From the NCBI RefSeq assembly GCF_050003625.1, contig NC_134397.1, forward strand, positions 266,904,070 to 266,968,069: DNA of 64,000 nucleotides. Direction: 5' to 3'. The notes under the pieces were generated by a model. It was not told where the DNA came from, ran no database searches, and saw only the letters and a list, made by a program, of their open reading frames with translations. Of the stretch, positions 44,691-54,979 are shown piece after piece. Numbering within the stretch: the first letter of the stretch is position 1; each line of letters starts with the position of its first letter. Both the position numbers and the translations under genes were made by a program. This stretch comes from Haematobia irritans. Taxonomy: Eukaryota > Arthropoda > Insecta > Diptera > Muscidae.

Positions 44691-45150
44691 ACATTTTAAT
44701 TGGTTCCAAAGATTTTGACATTCCCTTAAGGATATTGGGAGCCACCGTGGTGCAATGGTTAGCATGCCCGCCTTGCATACACAAGGTCGTGGGTTCGATT
44801 CCTGCTTCGACCGACTACCAAAAAGTTTTTCAGCGGTGGATTATTCCACCTCAGTAATTGTGACATTTCTGAGGGTTTCAAAACTTCTCTAAGTGGTTTC
44901 ACTGCAATGTGGAACGCCGTTCGGACTCGGCTATAAAATGGAGGTCCCTTGTCATTGAGCTTAACATGGAATCGGGTTGCACTCAGTGATTAGAGAGAAG
45001 TTTACCAATGTGCTATCACAATGGACAGAATAGTCTAAGTGAGCCTGATACATCGGGCTGCCACCTAACCTAAGGATATTGGTTTTTAAATAAGGCTTCT
45101 TTAAAATAAAGAAAATTGCATTTGGTTGAGGAAAATTTCAAAGAATATAA
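44690..45150 (+). mobile_element. CACTG-MITE relative, split by a SINE
   Basis: TTAATTGGTTCCAAAGATTTTGAC, then CCCTTAAGGATATTGG, continues after the SINE with TTTTTAAATAAGGCTTC and TTTAAAATAAAG. It resembles the start of the CACTG MITE but the terminal CACTG is not preserved. Confidence 0.5.
44739..45070 (+). mobile_element. tRNA-derived SINE, 12-bp duplication
   Basis: Head GAGCCACCGTGGTGCAATGG, B box GGTTCGATTCC, short tail CACCTAACC. TAAGGATATTGG is duplicated at 44727-44738 and 45071-45082. A few small deletions relative to other copies (CAGTAATTGTGAC). Confidence 0.94.
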
Positions 45151-45155
45151 TAATT

Positions 45156-45192
45156 TGTATACCCTGCGCCACACTGTGGGACAGGGTATTAT
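45156..45192. repeat. Isolated Rep-B-like terminal hairpin
   Basis: TGTATACCCTGCGCCACACT with ATGTGGGACAGGGTATTATA-type pairing forms a stem-loop like the right end of Rep-B. It directly precedes the MITE at 45193. Confidence 0.5.
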
Positions 45193-45855
45193 AACCCAGC
45201 AAAAAAAGAGCTTCCAAAAAAGTAGTTTGGATCCCCAATCTGTGATCCGGAAGTAGTGCAAACTTGGATCATCTCCAATGAATTTTACATGGGCTTGTCA
45301 TAGGACGGAAGTACTCCCTTTTTGGATCTTTTGCATTGCTTTAGAAGTTATGCCCTGGAAGTTAATTTGAATGAAGAAATTTAAAAAGCGAACAAAAATT
45401 GTCAACCAATTTCTTTTTTTTTTTCAACCATATTTGTTATTACACTATTATTTACCTATTATCTAATTTTTTACAATTTGAAAATCTTTTTCGCTCCGAC
45501 CAGGGGTTGAACCTGGGTTTGATGGCACCATAACAGAACGCCTTAGAACATAAAGCGTCGAAAGGTTAATTCAAATGTTTGTGATATGATGGTAATACGA
45601 CACCAAGGAATAACATTCAAATTGCTTCCCGAGATGTTCTTTATTAATATGAACGAAAAAATAAGAAACACAGCAGCAATTTTTTTATCAAATATTTTTC
45701 TAAAAAAATATTTTTTTATATTATGCATCGTTTTTATTTTCGGCATATATTTTCGTATAAATATATATTTTTTCTAACATATTAAAAATCAATAAAAAAA
45801 ATTTAAATTTCTCGTAATTTGCAAAACCTTCTCAAAAGAACTTCCATGGAAGCGA
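45193..45855 (-). mobile_element. CCCAGC MITE (minus)
   Basis: Starts CCCAGCAAAAAAAGAGCTTC; ACATGGGCTTGTCATAGGAC matches the right-hand portion of 12644-13222 in reverse. The far end (AAAAGAACTTCCATGGAAGC) is near complete but lacks TGCTGGG. It contains a tRNA-like segment. Confidence 0.65.
45483..45557 (-). other. tRNA-like segment with T-arm and B box
   Basis: Read on the minus strand: TCTAAGGCG (tRNA-Leu D-loop-like), then CCAGG-TTCAACC-CCTGG, a perfect T-arm with a B-box-like GGTTCAACCCC. The acceptor and anticodon stems do not fold convincingly, so this is not a tRNA gene. A second B-box-like GGTTCAAATCCC lies at about 45873 on the plus strand. Confidence 0.35.
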
Positions 45856-46185
45856 AAAAGTCAAACGGCATAGGTTCAAATCCCAGCGGGGATGAAATTT
45901 ATTTTTTGGTTAATATTATTTTTTTACTTTTTTATTAATTTTCTATTTATACCCTTCACCACTACTGTGGTACAGGGTATAATAAGTTTTGTGCATTTCA
46001 TTTTTCATTTCATTTATTTATTTTTGGGTTCCTAATACACAAGATATATAACTTATAATGAGTATTAGAATCAATAATGTTATAATAAATATAATAAGTA
46101 GATATTTTACGATATTTTAAGAAGTATAATAATAATAATTATGAATAGGAATAACATATAATATGGTTATGAATTAGATAATAAT

Positions 46186-46187
<2 letters not shown>

Positions 46188-46223
<36 letters not shown>
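46188..46223 (-). repeat. A36 run (T36 on plus) inside the non-LTR 3' region
   Basis: An uninterrupted 36-base homopolymer just downstream of the reverse-transcriptase stop, followed by about 190 bp and a second, different tail. The truncated copy at 33041-33420 lacks it. Confidence 0.95.
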
Positions 46224-46224
<1 letters not shown>

Positions 46225-46228
46225 TTAT

Positions 46229-48094
46229 TTAATCGCCCTGAATTAGATATCTTGTTAGTTTCGTCTTGAACTGCACTGTGTTGTATATACGTTGAAGTTG
46301 ATTGGGTAACTGATTCCAGAGACGAGTCGCATATATATAAAACTGCCGCTCAGATAACTGACTTCTATGTCGAGTCTGTATCAAATTGTTACCACGGTTG
46401 GATCTAGCGAATGTTAATCGTTCGTAGAGGTATGATGGTTCCTTTGTGTGTATAATTTTTTGGAGGAATAACAGAGTTCTGAGTTGAACGTATTTGTCAA
46501 ACGGGATACCAAAAATTTTGTTCGCAAAAAGTGTCACACTATCATAACGTTTCAATCCGAAGACATAGCGGGCAATATTGTTGAACGTGGTTGTTAGTCT
46601 TTTTAAGTCGGTGGTGTTACATCCAGAGAAAATTTCACAACAATACAACAAAGTAGGGAGGACATAGGATTTGGCTAACAGCAGTCTTATACGAAAAGGT
46701 GTAAACGCTTGAGTGCACCAAAGATTACGCAACATACCGTATATTTTACCACAGTTAGCATTAATATGATCAGACCAAGTCAAATTCTCATTAAAAGTTA
46801 CTCCAAGATTCTTCACTTTCTTCACAAGTTCTATTTGGCAGTTACCCAGAAATATGTTAACATTGTCCAGACTTGTGGATTTCTTATGAATCAAAATTGC
46901 CTTCGATTTTTTGGGGTTCAGAGCTAGGCCATTTCCATTCGCCCAATCCAGGATCTTGTTGAGATCATTGTTAACATTCATTACGCACCTATCGATTGTA
47001 TCAGTAGTGGTAGATGTATATAACTGGACATCATCAGCATACATTCTTATGTTCGTATGTTCTAGCTGGTTCGGTAAATCATTCGAGTACATCGTATATA
47101 GCAAGGGTCCAAGTATGGACCCCTGAGGAACGCCCCTTTTTGTTGTCATCTGTGACGATGCATTGTTACCAGAAACGGTCAATTGCTTTCTGTCTTCCAA
47201 GTAGCTAGACATTAATCGTACAGTAGATTCAGAGAATGAAAACAAGTGGATGAGTTTATAATACAAAGTCGGATAGTGGACAGTGTCAAAAGCTTTCGAA
47301 TGATCTAATAGTACCAAAATAGAGACTTCATTTTTGTCAAGATTGTTACGTATCGATTCTACAACGTCAACTAAGGCAGTGAGACAGCTATGCCTCGGTC
47401 TGAATCCAGATTGACGGTCAGTTATAATCTTATGTTCAGTTAAGTATTGGAGAATTTGTAGATTAACAAGTCTTTCAAACACTTTCGAGATAAATGGTAA
47501 GATCGCAATAGGACGGAATTCGTTGGCACCCTTTGGGACAGGTATAATTTTGGCCAGTTTCCATAGTGTTGGAAATGAACTAGTTGTTATAATAGTATTT
47601 ATAATATGAGTAATGTATTTAAGTATACTCGGAATAATAAGCTTGACAAATTTAGGACAGATTTCATCAGTACCGACAGCGTTTGACTTTATTGTCATGA
47701 TACTATTAAGCACCTCATTATCAAATACATGCCTTAGACTAAAACCACGTTGAGAGGTGGACGTTACAGTTCGGGAACTATAGAAATCAGCATTCACCTC
47801 TGGCATCGGTATATTTACAAACTTTTCATTAAGTACGTTAACATCCAAGTTCGAGTTATGATTAGTAGTCTTTGTAATGCCAATTTTCTTTATTTCATTC
47901 CACGTCTTCCTTGTACTCGTAGCATTATTGAATTTGTTAGTATAAAAAATCAGTTTCTCATGTTTAACCTTTCGAACTACATCTTTTCTGGCAGATTGAA
48001 AGGTTGAGTAGAGCTCAGGAGTTTTGTATCTTTTCCACCTCTTGTATGCCCGTTCTCTTAGTGTTTTCACCTCACTCGTGAACCATGGTTTCAA
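46229..48094 (-). CDS. Non-LTR reverse transcriptase, uninterrupted frame
   Basis: 621 codons. It copies the element RNA into DNA at a nicked target. Motifs: PVPKGANEFRPIAIL (~186-200), LLDHSKAFDTV (motif A, ~262-272), GVPQGSILGPLL (motif B, ~321-332), MYADDVQLY (motif C, catalytic YADD at ~352-355) and KNLGVTFNENLTW (~428-440). The C-terminal part runs through ARYVFGLKRYDSV and SERQFYIYATRLWNQLPNQL to the stop; it has no RNase H. The true ORF2 begins upstream: codons preceding this ATG (about YVTKNIKTDL) are in frame and continuous with it, and a 1-base shift near 48112 separates them from the endonuclease. The absence of stops over 621 codons suggests a recent insertion. It is not a host gene. 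Confidence 0.92.
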   Translation of the reverse strand: MKPWFTSEVKTLRERAYKRWKRYKTPELYSTFQSARKDVVRKVKHEKLIFYTNKFNNATSTRKTWNEIKKIGITKTTNHNSNLDVNVLNEKFVNIPMPEVNADFYSSRTVTSTSQRGFSLRHVFDNEVLNSIMTIKSNAVGTDEICPKFVKLIIPSILKYITHIINTIITTSSFPTLWKLAKIIPVPKGANEFRPIAILPFISKVFERLVNLQILQYLTEHKIITDRQSGFRPRHSCLTALVDVVESIRNNLDKNEVSILVLLDHSKAFDTVHYPTLYYKLIHLFSFSESTVRLMSSYLEDRKQLTVSGNNASSQMTTKRGVPQGSILGPLLYTMYSNDLPNQLEHTNIRMYADDVQLYTSTTTDTIDRCVMNVNNDLNKILDWANGNGLALNPKKSKAILIHKKSTSLDNVNIFLGNCQIELVKKVKNLGVTFNENLTWSDHINANCGKIYGMLRNLWCTQAFTPFRIRLLLAKSYVLPTLLYCCEIFSGCNTTDLKRLTTTFNNIARYVFGLKRYDSVTLFANKIFGIPFDKYVQLRTLLFLQKIIHTKEPSYLYERLTFARSNRGNNLIQTRHRSQLSERQFYIYATRLWNQLPNQLQRIYNTVQFKTKLTRYLIQGD

Positions 48095-48111
48095 GTCAGT
48101 TTTAATATTCT

Positions 48112-48756
48112 TTGTTACATAGGTACATGTAGATTGTAGAGATCAACTATATTATCAGTTAGAAAGTTGACCTTGCTTTCCACAGAACTAAGATAATAAA
48201 TTTGATTCCAATCAATTCGATTCACATCTAGTTGCAGATCAGATATGTTTAAACGCCTAAAGTCGCGGTATGTATAGGTTTCAGCTTGCCTGTTAATAGT
48301 TATGTCGTATGATAGAAATATGAGGTCATGCCTAGAGAAAGCTGATCCATCAAGTTGATCGTAGTGTAATATTTTGTGACCATGGCTTACAAAAAACAGG
48401 TCTAGCAAGGTATTGCAGGTTGTGGTGAAATGGGTCGGTATGCTATCGTTAACCAGCCTTAAATTCATACCAGCCATGGCATCTGTAAGTTGCGAATCCA
48501 CGATCACATTGCTGTTAAAATCACCAGCTATTATGACATCATTATATAGTACAGATATGGTCTCAAGCTCAAAGGATCAATATTTACAAAACGATTCGGC
48601 CTATATACACAGCCCATTAACAGTTTTTCATTGTTAATACGAAGTTCTAAGAACAAGTGTTCAGTGCTTTCACCAGGTTCTGAGTTTAGAACAGTTCTAC
48701 CAGAAATGCCATTGCGGAGATATATGGCAACTCCACCTCCATTGGTGTGCCGATCA
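48112..48756 (-). pseudogene. Non-LTR endonuclease domain, frameshifted and truncated
   Basis: Two frames carry pieces of an APE-type endonuclease: TNGGGVAIYLRNG and GCVYRPNRFV in 48531-48770, a GDFN-type AGDFNSN just after a frame change at about 48560, then SRHDLIFLSYDI in 48115-48507. The N-terminal catalytic part is missing (5' truncation at 48756). A second 1-base shift at about 48112 separates it from the reverse transcriptase. Confidence 0.85.
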
Positions 48757-48845
48757 GTATGTAACGCCAAGAAGGAAAAGTCTGAGACCCATCGTTTAGT
48801 ATACCGATCGTCTTAGAATTGAATTCTGAGTCGATTTAGCGATGT

Positions 48846-48847
48846 CC

Positions 48848-48905
<58 letters not shown>

Positions 48906-48909
48906 CTGT
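48846..48909. repeat. GTCT microsatellite of Rep-B
   Basis: About 15 consecutive GTCT (with occasional GTCC). Every Rep element has such a tract between its units and right end; this is the longest and purest in the window. Confidence 0.95.
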
Positions 48910-50086
48910 TGGTGTATTTTTGTGTGCAAAGTACAGCTCGCAGTTTTAGTCCGATTGTCCTAAAGTTTGGTATAGGGTCCTGTTTCGGCTCAAAGACGAT
49001 CCCTATTGATTTTGGTAAAAATCGGTTCAGATTTAGATATAGCTGCCATATATATTTTTCACCGATCTGGTCATAATTGGCATGTATATTAACCGATCTT
49101 CCTCAAATTCCGTACATCCGAATATTTTATGAGTCTCGAAATCGGTTCAGATTTAGATATAGCTCCCATATATAGCTTTCGCCCGATTTACACTCATTTG
49201 CCCACAGAGGCCAATTTTTTGCTCCGATTTAGTTGAAATTTTGCACAGGGAGTAGAATTAGCATTATAGCTATGCGTGTCAAATTTGGTTGGAATCGGTT
49301 CAGATTTAGATATAGCTTCCATATATAGCTTTCGCCCGATTTACACTCAAATGACCGCAGAGACAAATTTTTTGCTCCGAAATTTTTTTGCGTTGAAATT
49401 TTGCACAGGGAGTAGAATTAGAATTGTAGTTATGTGTGCAAAATTTGGTTGAAGTCGTTTCAGATTTAGATATATCTCCCATATATAGCTTTCGCCCCAT
49501 TTACACTCATATGACCACAGAGGCCAATTTTTAACTCCGATTTAGTTGAAATTTTGCACAGGGAGTTGAATTAGCATTGTAGCTATGCGTGCCAAATTTG
49601 GTTGACATCGGTTCAGATTTAGATATAGCTCCCATATATATGTTTTTTCTAATTTCGACAAAAATGGTCAAAATACCAACATTTTCCTTGCTAAATCCCC
49701 ACTGCTTAGTCGAAAAGTTGTAAAACTGACTCTAATTTTCCTAAACTTCTAATACATATATATCGAGCGATAAATCATAAATAAACTTTTGCGAAGTTTC
49801 CTTAAAATTGCTTCAGATTTAAATGTTTCCCATATTTTTTTACTAACATTATGTTCCACCCTAGTGCATTAGCCGACTTAAATTTTGAGTCTATAGATTT
49901 TGTGGTAGTCTATCAAATTCTGTCCAGACCGAGTGATATTTAAATGTATGTATTTGGGACAAACCTTTATATATAGCACCCAACACATTTGACGGATGTG
50001 ATATGGTATCGAAAATTTAGATCTACAAGGTGGTGCAGGGTATAATAGTGTCGGCCCCGCCCGACTTTAGACTTTCCTTACTTGTT

Positions 50087-51210
50087 CTTTTTTTATATAA
50101 ATAATTACACTACTATGGGCTATTTTTCAGTGTATAGCCCCACATATATCGGTCATCCGATTAAACTTCTTGTCATACAATTTGTCCGAAAGTAGATTCA
50201 AAACAGAAATTTGCTTGGATCCAAAGATTTTAACCTTGAATATTGCGGTTTATTTAAGGACGAACAAACAAAAATGTTTGTATTTTTCAAATCAGAAGTT
50301 TCCTCTAAAACTTAAAAAAATTGTTCCCATAAATATAGAATGTGGTGTAGTCTTCAAAGTGGGTTTTTAAGTCTATACCTGGCCGAACTTAGCACCACGT
50401 ATACTTCATACACTATACTGCGTTTGACAACGTCCTCTTACACACAATAAGGATAACATTATATGTAACCATCATTACCTTTCATATTTTTTGTTAAAGG
50501 GAAATTTGGTTATGTATGGCATCTAATTACGGTTGGCATTACAGGCAAAATACTTGTGAAAATATGTAACAGATACCAAGCATAGCCACCATCATTTTCA
50601 GCAGGAGCTGTATGAAATGGACCATCAACTTGGATTCTTTTAATCCGCACCATTATCAGCATCTTCATGCTCATTATGAATGTCATCATCAGTGGAATAC
50701 CTCTGAAACGATGTGACAAAGATATAATGATAATTCATGTGACCATAATGAGAGAGCCTCAGCAGAAAAAAAAACATAATAAAAATGCCTCACGTATACA
50801 AGTGAAAGGAAACTTTCTCATCACATGGAATTCTAGGTTTGCGTGTAAATATTTGTTAATGGTATGCGAACAGGCAGCATACCTTAATTCTCTTGAAGCC
50901 TCTTTAATTTATGACAATTAAATTATGTCAAAAATACCATAGTTGACAAAGGCTACGTGTTTTCATTAGACTGTCAGAATACCTAATTAAAAATTTAAAA
51001 ACATTGTTGAGGGTTATGGTTTTTGCATAAGTTACACTTTTATTTATGCCTACTGGTGACATAATCACAGTGTAGGAGATTTTAAATGTTGTCAACACTT
51101 AAGCCATTATTATGAGAGATTTGTACTATACCGGAAGAGAGGGGGAAATTATTTACGATATGGAAAGGGAACTTTCCAGTGAAACGGATAATCCTACGAA
51201 TATCATCCTA
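50087..51210. other. Rep-C relic and unique sequence
   Basis: Bases 50130-50415 hold decayed Rep-C words ending in CCTGGCCGAACTTAGCACCA and CGTATACTT (the left end in reverse). From 50420 the DNA is unique. A His-rich plus-strand reading near 50640-50715 (HHYQHLHAHYECHH) is preceded by TTTTCAG at about 50592, but the frames around it close quickly, so no exon is called. Confidence 0.45.
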
Positions 51211-52491
51211 AAGGGTGATACCGTCAAAATTTGGTCAATATAAACTTGACGTATTTCTTTCAATTTTGCATTTAAAAAACCTGAACACCACTCATTTTGA
51301 AGGTGTGTGTGTAGAATGTTGCTCCTATTTTGATTTTGGAATTCACTCTTCAGTTGTCAAAATGCCGTCCAAGCAAGAAGAGCAGCGTATGAAAATTTTG
51401 ATCGCGCATCGCGAAAATCCGAGCTATTCGCACGCAAATCTGGCAAAATCGCTAAAAGTTGCCAAATCAACCGTTACAAATGTAATTAAAGTGTTTGGGA
51501 AACGTTTGACGACTGCCAGGAAGCCTGGATCGGGGGGAAATCGAAAACCGGAAGCCGCTGAGACGACAAAGAGAGTTGCCGGTAGTTTAAAGCGAAACAC
51601 TAACCTCTCTTTCCGAGACGCCGCAAATAAGCTGGGTGTATCGTCTACAACCGTGCATCGAGCCAAAAAACGAGCCGGACTATCGACTTACAAGAAGGTA
51701 GTGACTCCAAATCGCGATGATAAACAAAATACGACGGCCAAAGCGCTATCCCGGAGGCTGTACACCACGATGCTGACGAAGTTTGACTGCGTGGTAATGG
51801 ACGACGAAACCTACGTCAAAGCCGACTACAAGCAGCTTCCGGGACAGGAGTTTTATACGGCAAAAGAAGGGGAAAGCACATAAAAGCACATAAACGTTCG
51901 CAAAGAAATATCTGGTTTGGCAAGCCATCTGTACCTGTGGCTTGAAAAGCAGCATTTTCATAGCTTCCGGGACTGTCAACCAAGAAATTTACGTGTAAGA
52001 GTGTTTGAATAAACGTCTGCTGCCTTTCCTGAAGAAACACGGTTGTTCCGTACTGTTTTGGCCGGATGTGGCATCTTTCCATTACGGTAAAAATGCCATG
52101 GAGTGTTACGCTGCCAACAACGTGCAGGTGGTTCTCAAGGACAAGAACCCTCTCAACACGCCAGAGCTCCGCCCAATTGAGAAATACTGGGCTATTGTCA
52201 AGCGGAACCTAAAGAAGACCAAACAAACTGCTAAGGACGAGCATCAGTTCAAGGCAAACTGGCTTTCTGCGGCGAAGAAGGTGGACAAGGTGGCTGTACA
52301 AAATCTGATGGCAGGTGTCAAGCGTGAGGCCCGGCAATTCGGATTTGGAAAAGCGAAAGCCTAACTGAATATTTTTCCTGAATTTTATACTAATTGAACT
52401 TGAAAAAGAAATTTAATTTGATTTTTTAAATAAACGATTTCACCGATTTACACGCGTTTTCCCTTGACCAAATTTTGACCGTATCACCCTT
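51211..52491 (+). mobile_element. DD37E Tc1/mariner element, copy 3 (1281 bp)
   Basis: AAGGGTGATAC(C/G)GTCAAAAT ends inside TA (51209-51210 and 52492-52493). It is the least damaged of the three copies and the reference for the family here. Confidence 0.93.
51362..52364 (+). pseudogene. DD37E transposase, nearly intact, frameshifted
   Basis: Starts at ATG 51362. N-terminal DNA-binding part with two helix-turn-helix units (AKSTVTNVIKVFGKRL; AANKLGVSSTTVHRAKKRAG). The catalytic D,D,E are VVMDDETYV, LFWPDVASFHYG and TPELRPIEKYW, with 37 residues between the second D and the E. This is DD37E, a group known from mosquitoes. A rearrangement at about 51870-51895 (a repeated AAAGCACATAA) shifts the frame to a stop at 51881-51883, and a GTG-TAA change gives a second stop near 51995. 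The last 119 codons are open to the stop at 52362-52364. Confidence 0.9.
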
Positions 52492-52496
52492 TATAT

Positions 52497-53900
52497 AACA
52501 AATAAGTTTATACAGCAGTAAGTTCGGCCGGGCCGAATCTTAAATACCCACCGCCATGAACCAAATATTAGGGTTTCCTATGAAATTTCAGGAGGGCTTG
52601 AGGACTTGAGGACAATTCCCGAAGATAAATTTAAAGATTCCATCTATGAGGACTATATCAGATTCTGGATTTATAAGAACCATTTTTGTTTGAGTTTTAG
52701 AGGAATCATTAACATCTCTTGTAAGTGTGCAAGAAAATTATAAAATAACGTCCTGAATTGATATCTTAAATCTGTAGATTTTCACCCGAGAAGTAAAATC
52801 TGGAAATTTTACATTGAGTTTCAAGCAATTTTCAGGATCAGTGCGCCTTTTATACCTCCAAGAAGTGAAATTGGTCTATATGGACCAAGAAGTGAAATTG
52901 GTCAAATGGACCGATAAAAACAAAATCCGATACCCGTATTTGTGACCCTAAAATACCAGAATATTTACAATTTCAGGCAAATCAGATAAAAACTAAGGTT
53001 TCTAGAAACCCAAGTAGTTAAATCGGCAGATCTTTAGGGTACGAAAATACTTCTAGATTCCCAATTTTAGGAAAATTGGATATAAACTTCGGATTCTAGA
53101 AGGCTAAGAAGTAAAATCTGTAGATCGGTCTACATGGGGGCTATACCAAAACATGGACCGATACTCACCATTTTCGGCACACCTCTTTATGGTCCTAAAA
53201 TACTTCTAGATTAACAATTTCAGGCAAATAGAATAAAAACTACGGTTTCTATAAGACCAAGACCCCAAATCGGGAGTTTGGTTTATATGGGGACCATACC
53301 AAATCATGGACCGACGCTCACAATTTTTGACACACCTCTTTATGGTTCTAAAAAACCTCTAGATTTCCAATTTGAACTGGATAAAAACTGCGGATTCTAG
53401 AAGACCAAAAAGTAAAATCGGGAGATCGGTCTATATAGGGGCTATACCGATACTCACAATTTTTGGCACACCTCTTTTCCTCTAGATTTCCAATTTCAGG
53501 CAAATTGAATAAAAACTACGGTTTCTATAAGCCCAAGAAGTAAAATCGGAAGATCGGTCTATATGGGGGCTATACCAAAACATGGACCGATACTCACCAT
53601 TTTTGGCACACCTCTTTATGGTCCATAAATACATCTAGATTTCTAATTTCATGCAAATTGGATAAAAACTACGATTTCTATAAGCCCAAGACCCCATATC
53701 GGGAGGTCAGTTTATATGGGGACTATATCAAAACGTGGAACAATATAGCCCATCTTCAAACTTGACCTGCCTGCAGACAAAAGACGAGTTTGTGCAAAAT
53801 TTTGAGCACGATTGCTTCATTATTGAAGACTGTATCGTGATTACAACAGACAGCCAGACTGGCAGGCGGACAGACGGACATGGTTATATCGTCTTAGAAT
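52497..53900 (+). mobile_element. Rep-C element (plus), right end lost
   Basis: Left end AATAAGTTTATACAGCAGTA, hairpin AAGTTCGGCCGGGCCGAATCTT, AATACCCACCGCCATGAACC. About six units anchored on GGTCTATATGGGGGCTATAC, then CAGACAGCCAGACTGGCAGG and ATCGTCTTAGAATTT, where a MITE relic and an opposed copy begin. Confidence 0.78.
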
Positions 53901-54003
53901 TTTTGATTAAAAGATTAGTATCAATTAATGTTTCAATTGAAAAAATTTTCAACTTCAATCTACTTTTCAATTGGGAATATTTTGGTGATATTTTTTGTGT
54001 GTG
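53901..54003. repeat. AATTGAA-rich MITE relic between opposed Rep-C copies
   Basis: TTGATTAAAAGATTAGTATC, TTTCAATTGAAAAAATTTTC and the end ATTTTTTGTGTGTGTATAAT resemble half of the MITE at 1286-1574. Confidence 0.45.
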
Positions 54004-54976
54004 TATAATAATTCCGTTTGTAATACATCGATATATATTCTGGATCAGGGAGAAATTCTAAGAGCTGTCTGTTGTAATCACACTACAGTCTTCAATAATG
54101 AAGCTATCGTGGTGAAATTTTGCATAAACTCGCAGGTCTGCAAGCAGGTCAAATTCGACTATGGGCTCTATCGGTCCAGACTTTGATATAGCCACCAAAC
54201 TAACCCTCGCCCCGATTTGGGGTCTTGAGCGTCTAGACATCCCCAATTTCATCGGATTTGACTGAATTTGAAAATCTAAAGGTATTTCTTGTGCATAAAT
54301 AATTGTGTCGATTTGACTTATTGAGTATCTACATATCCGAATTTGTATCCTATTCGCCAGAAATTAAAAATCTTGATCTATTTGGAGCTCTTAAATAAGT
54401 GTGCGGAAGATGGAGTGTATCGGTCTAGGTTTCGGTATAGCCCGCCTAATATCCCGATTTCCTGATTTGTCTTCTTGGTCTTCTAGAAACGGCAATTTGC
54501 CGAACATTGGAAGTCTAGAGGTATTTTAGGTGCACATATAAATGTGCCGAAGATGGTATGTATCGGTCCCTGTTTTGTTATTTTCCTCATATATAGCGAT
54601 CTCCCGATTTTACATATTGTGCGTCTAGATATCCCAATTTTTTGCGATTTGATTGAAATTTAAAATCTAGAGATAATTTCGCCTCACACATAAGAATACG
54701 AGGCTTATCGATTCACATGTTGATATATCCCCAATTTAGAGGTTTGGATAGGTCCATGTTTTGGTATAGCTCCTAGCATGTATAAAGCCTCCTGATTTCC
54801 ATGTTGGTATTTATATGTTTGCTTTGAAAAGTATCTGTCACCAAATCTACCTGAAAATCTATATATTTTCAAGAAACCCAACGAAGAGCTTTCAAAGTAA
54901 ACAATTTTATTATTTGATTCATGGTGGTGGGTAGTTAAGATTTGGCCGAGCCGAACTTAAATCCGTATTTACTTGT
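54004..54976 (-). mobile_element. Rep-C element (minus), opposed to the previous copy
   Basis: Starts near its right end (ATTCCGTTTGTAATACATCG, TATATATTCTGGATCAGGG), passes decayed units, and ends with the left end TCATGGTGGTGGGTAGTTAA, GATTTGGCCGAGCCGAACTT, ATTTACTTGTTT. It is older and more diverged than 52497-53900. Confidence 0.7.
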
Positions 54977-54979
54977 TTA

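Larger units (their letters stand above)
45999..48756 (-). mobile_element. CR1-group non-LTR retrotransposon, 5'-truncated
   Basis: About 2.76 kb, with an endonuclease part (frameshifted, N-terminus missing), an intact reverse transcriptase frame, an internal A36 run and a tail of ATAAATAAATGAAATGAAAA type. It sits between GTGCATTT and GTATGTAACG of a Rep-B element. I see no target duplication. The lack of RNase H and the presence of a C-terminal RLWNQLPNQL-type region suggest the CR1/L2/Kiri-like group; the clade is not settled. Confidence 0.88.
45948..50086 (-). mobile_element. Rep-B element (minus), split by a non-LTR element
   Basis: Right end TATACCCTTCACCACTACTG and GTGGTACAGGGTATAA at 45948-45982, continuing at 48757 with GTATGTAACGCCAAGAAGG, the GTCT microsatellite and units anchored on TATAGCTCCCATATATAG. 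The left end (TCGGCCCCGCCCGACTTTAG, ACTTTCCTTACTTGTT) is at 50045-50086. Compare 60021-60092, where GTGCATTT and GTATGTAACGCC are contiguous. Confidence 0.88.

Noticed and set aside
46229..48094. Reverse transcriptase frame as a host gene or retrovirus pol
   Set aside because: No LTRs, no integrase, no RNase H, and an upstream APE-type endonuclease: it is a non-LTR element.
48846..48909. GTCT repeat as a stand-alone satellite
   Set aside because: It occupies the same place as the microsatellite in every Rep-type element, so it is part of Rep-B.
50585..50720. His-rich segment after TTTTCAG as a transcription-factor exon
   Set aside because: All three frames close within a short distance and no domain is recognisable.
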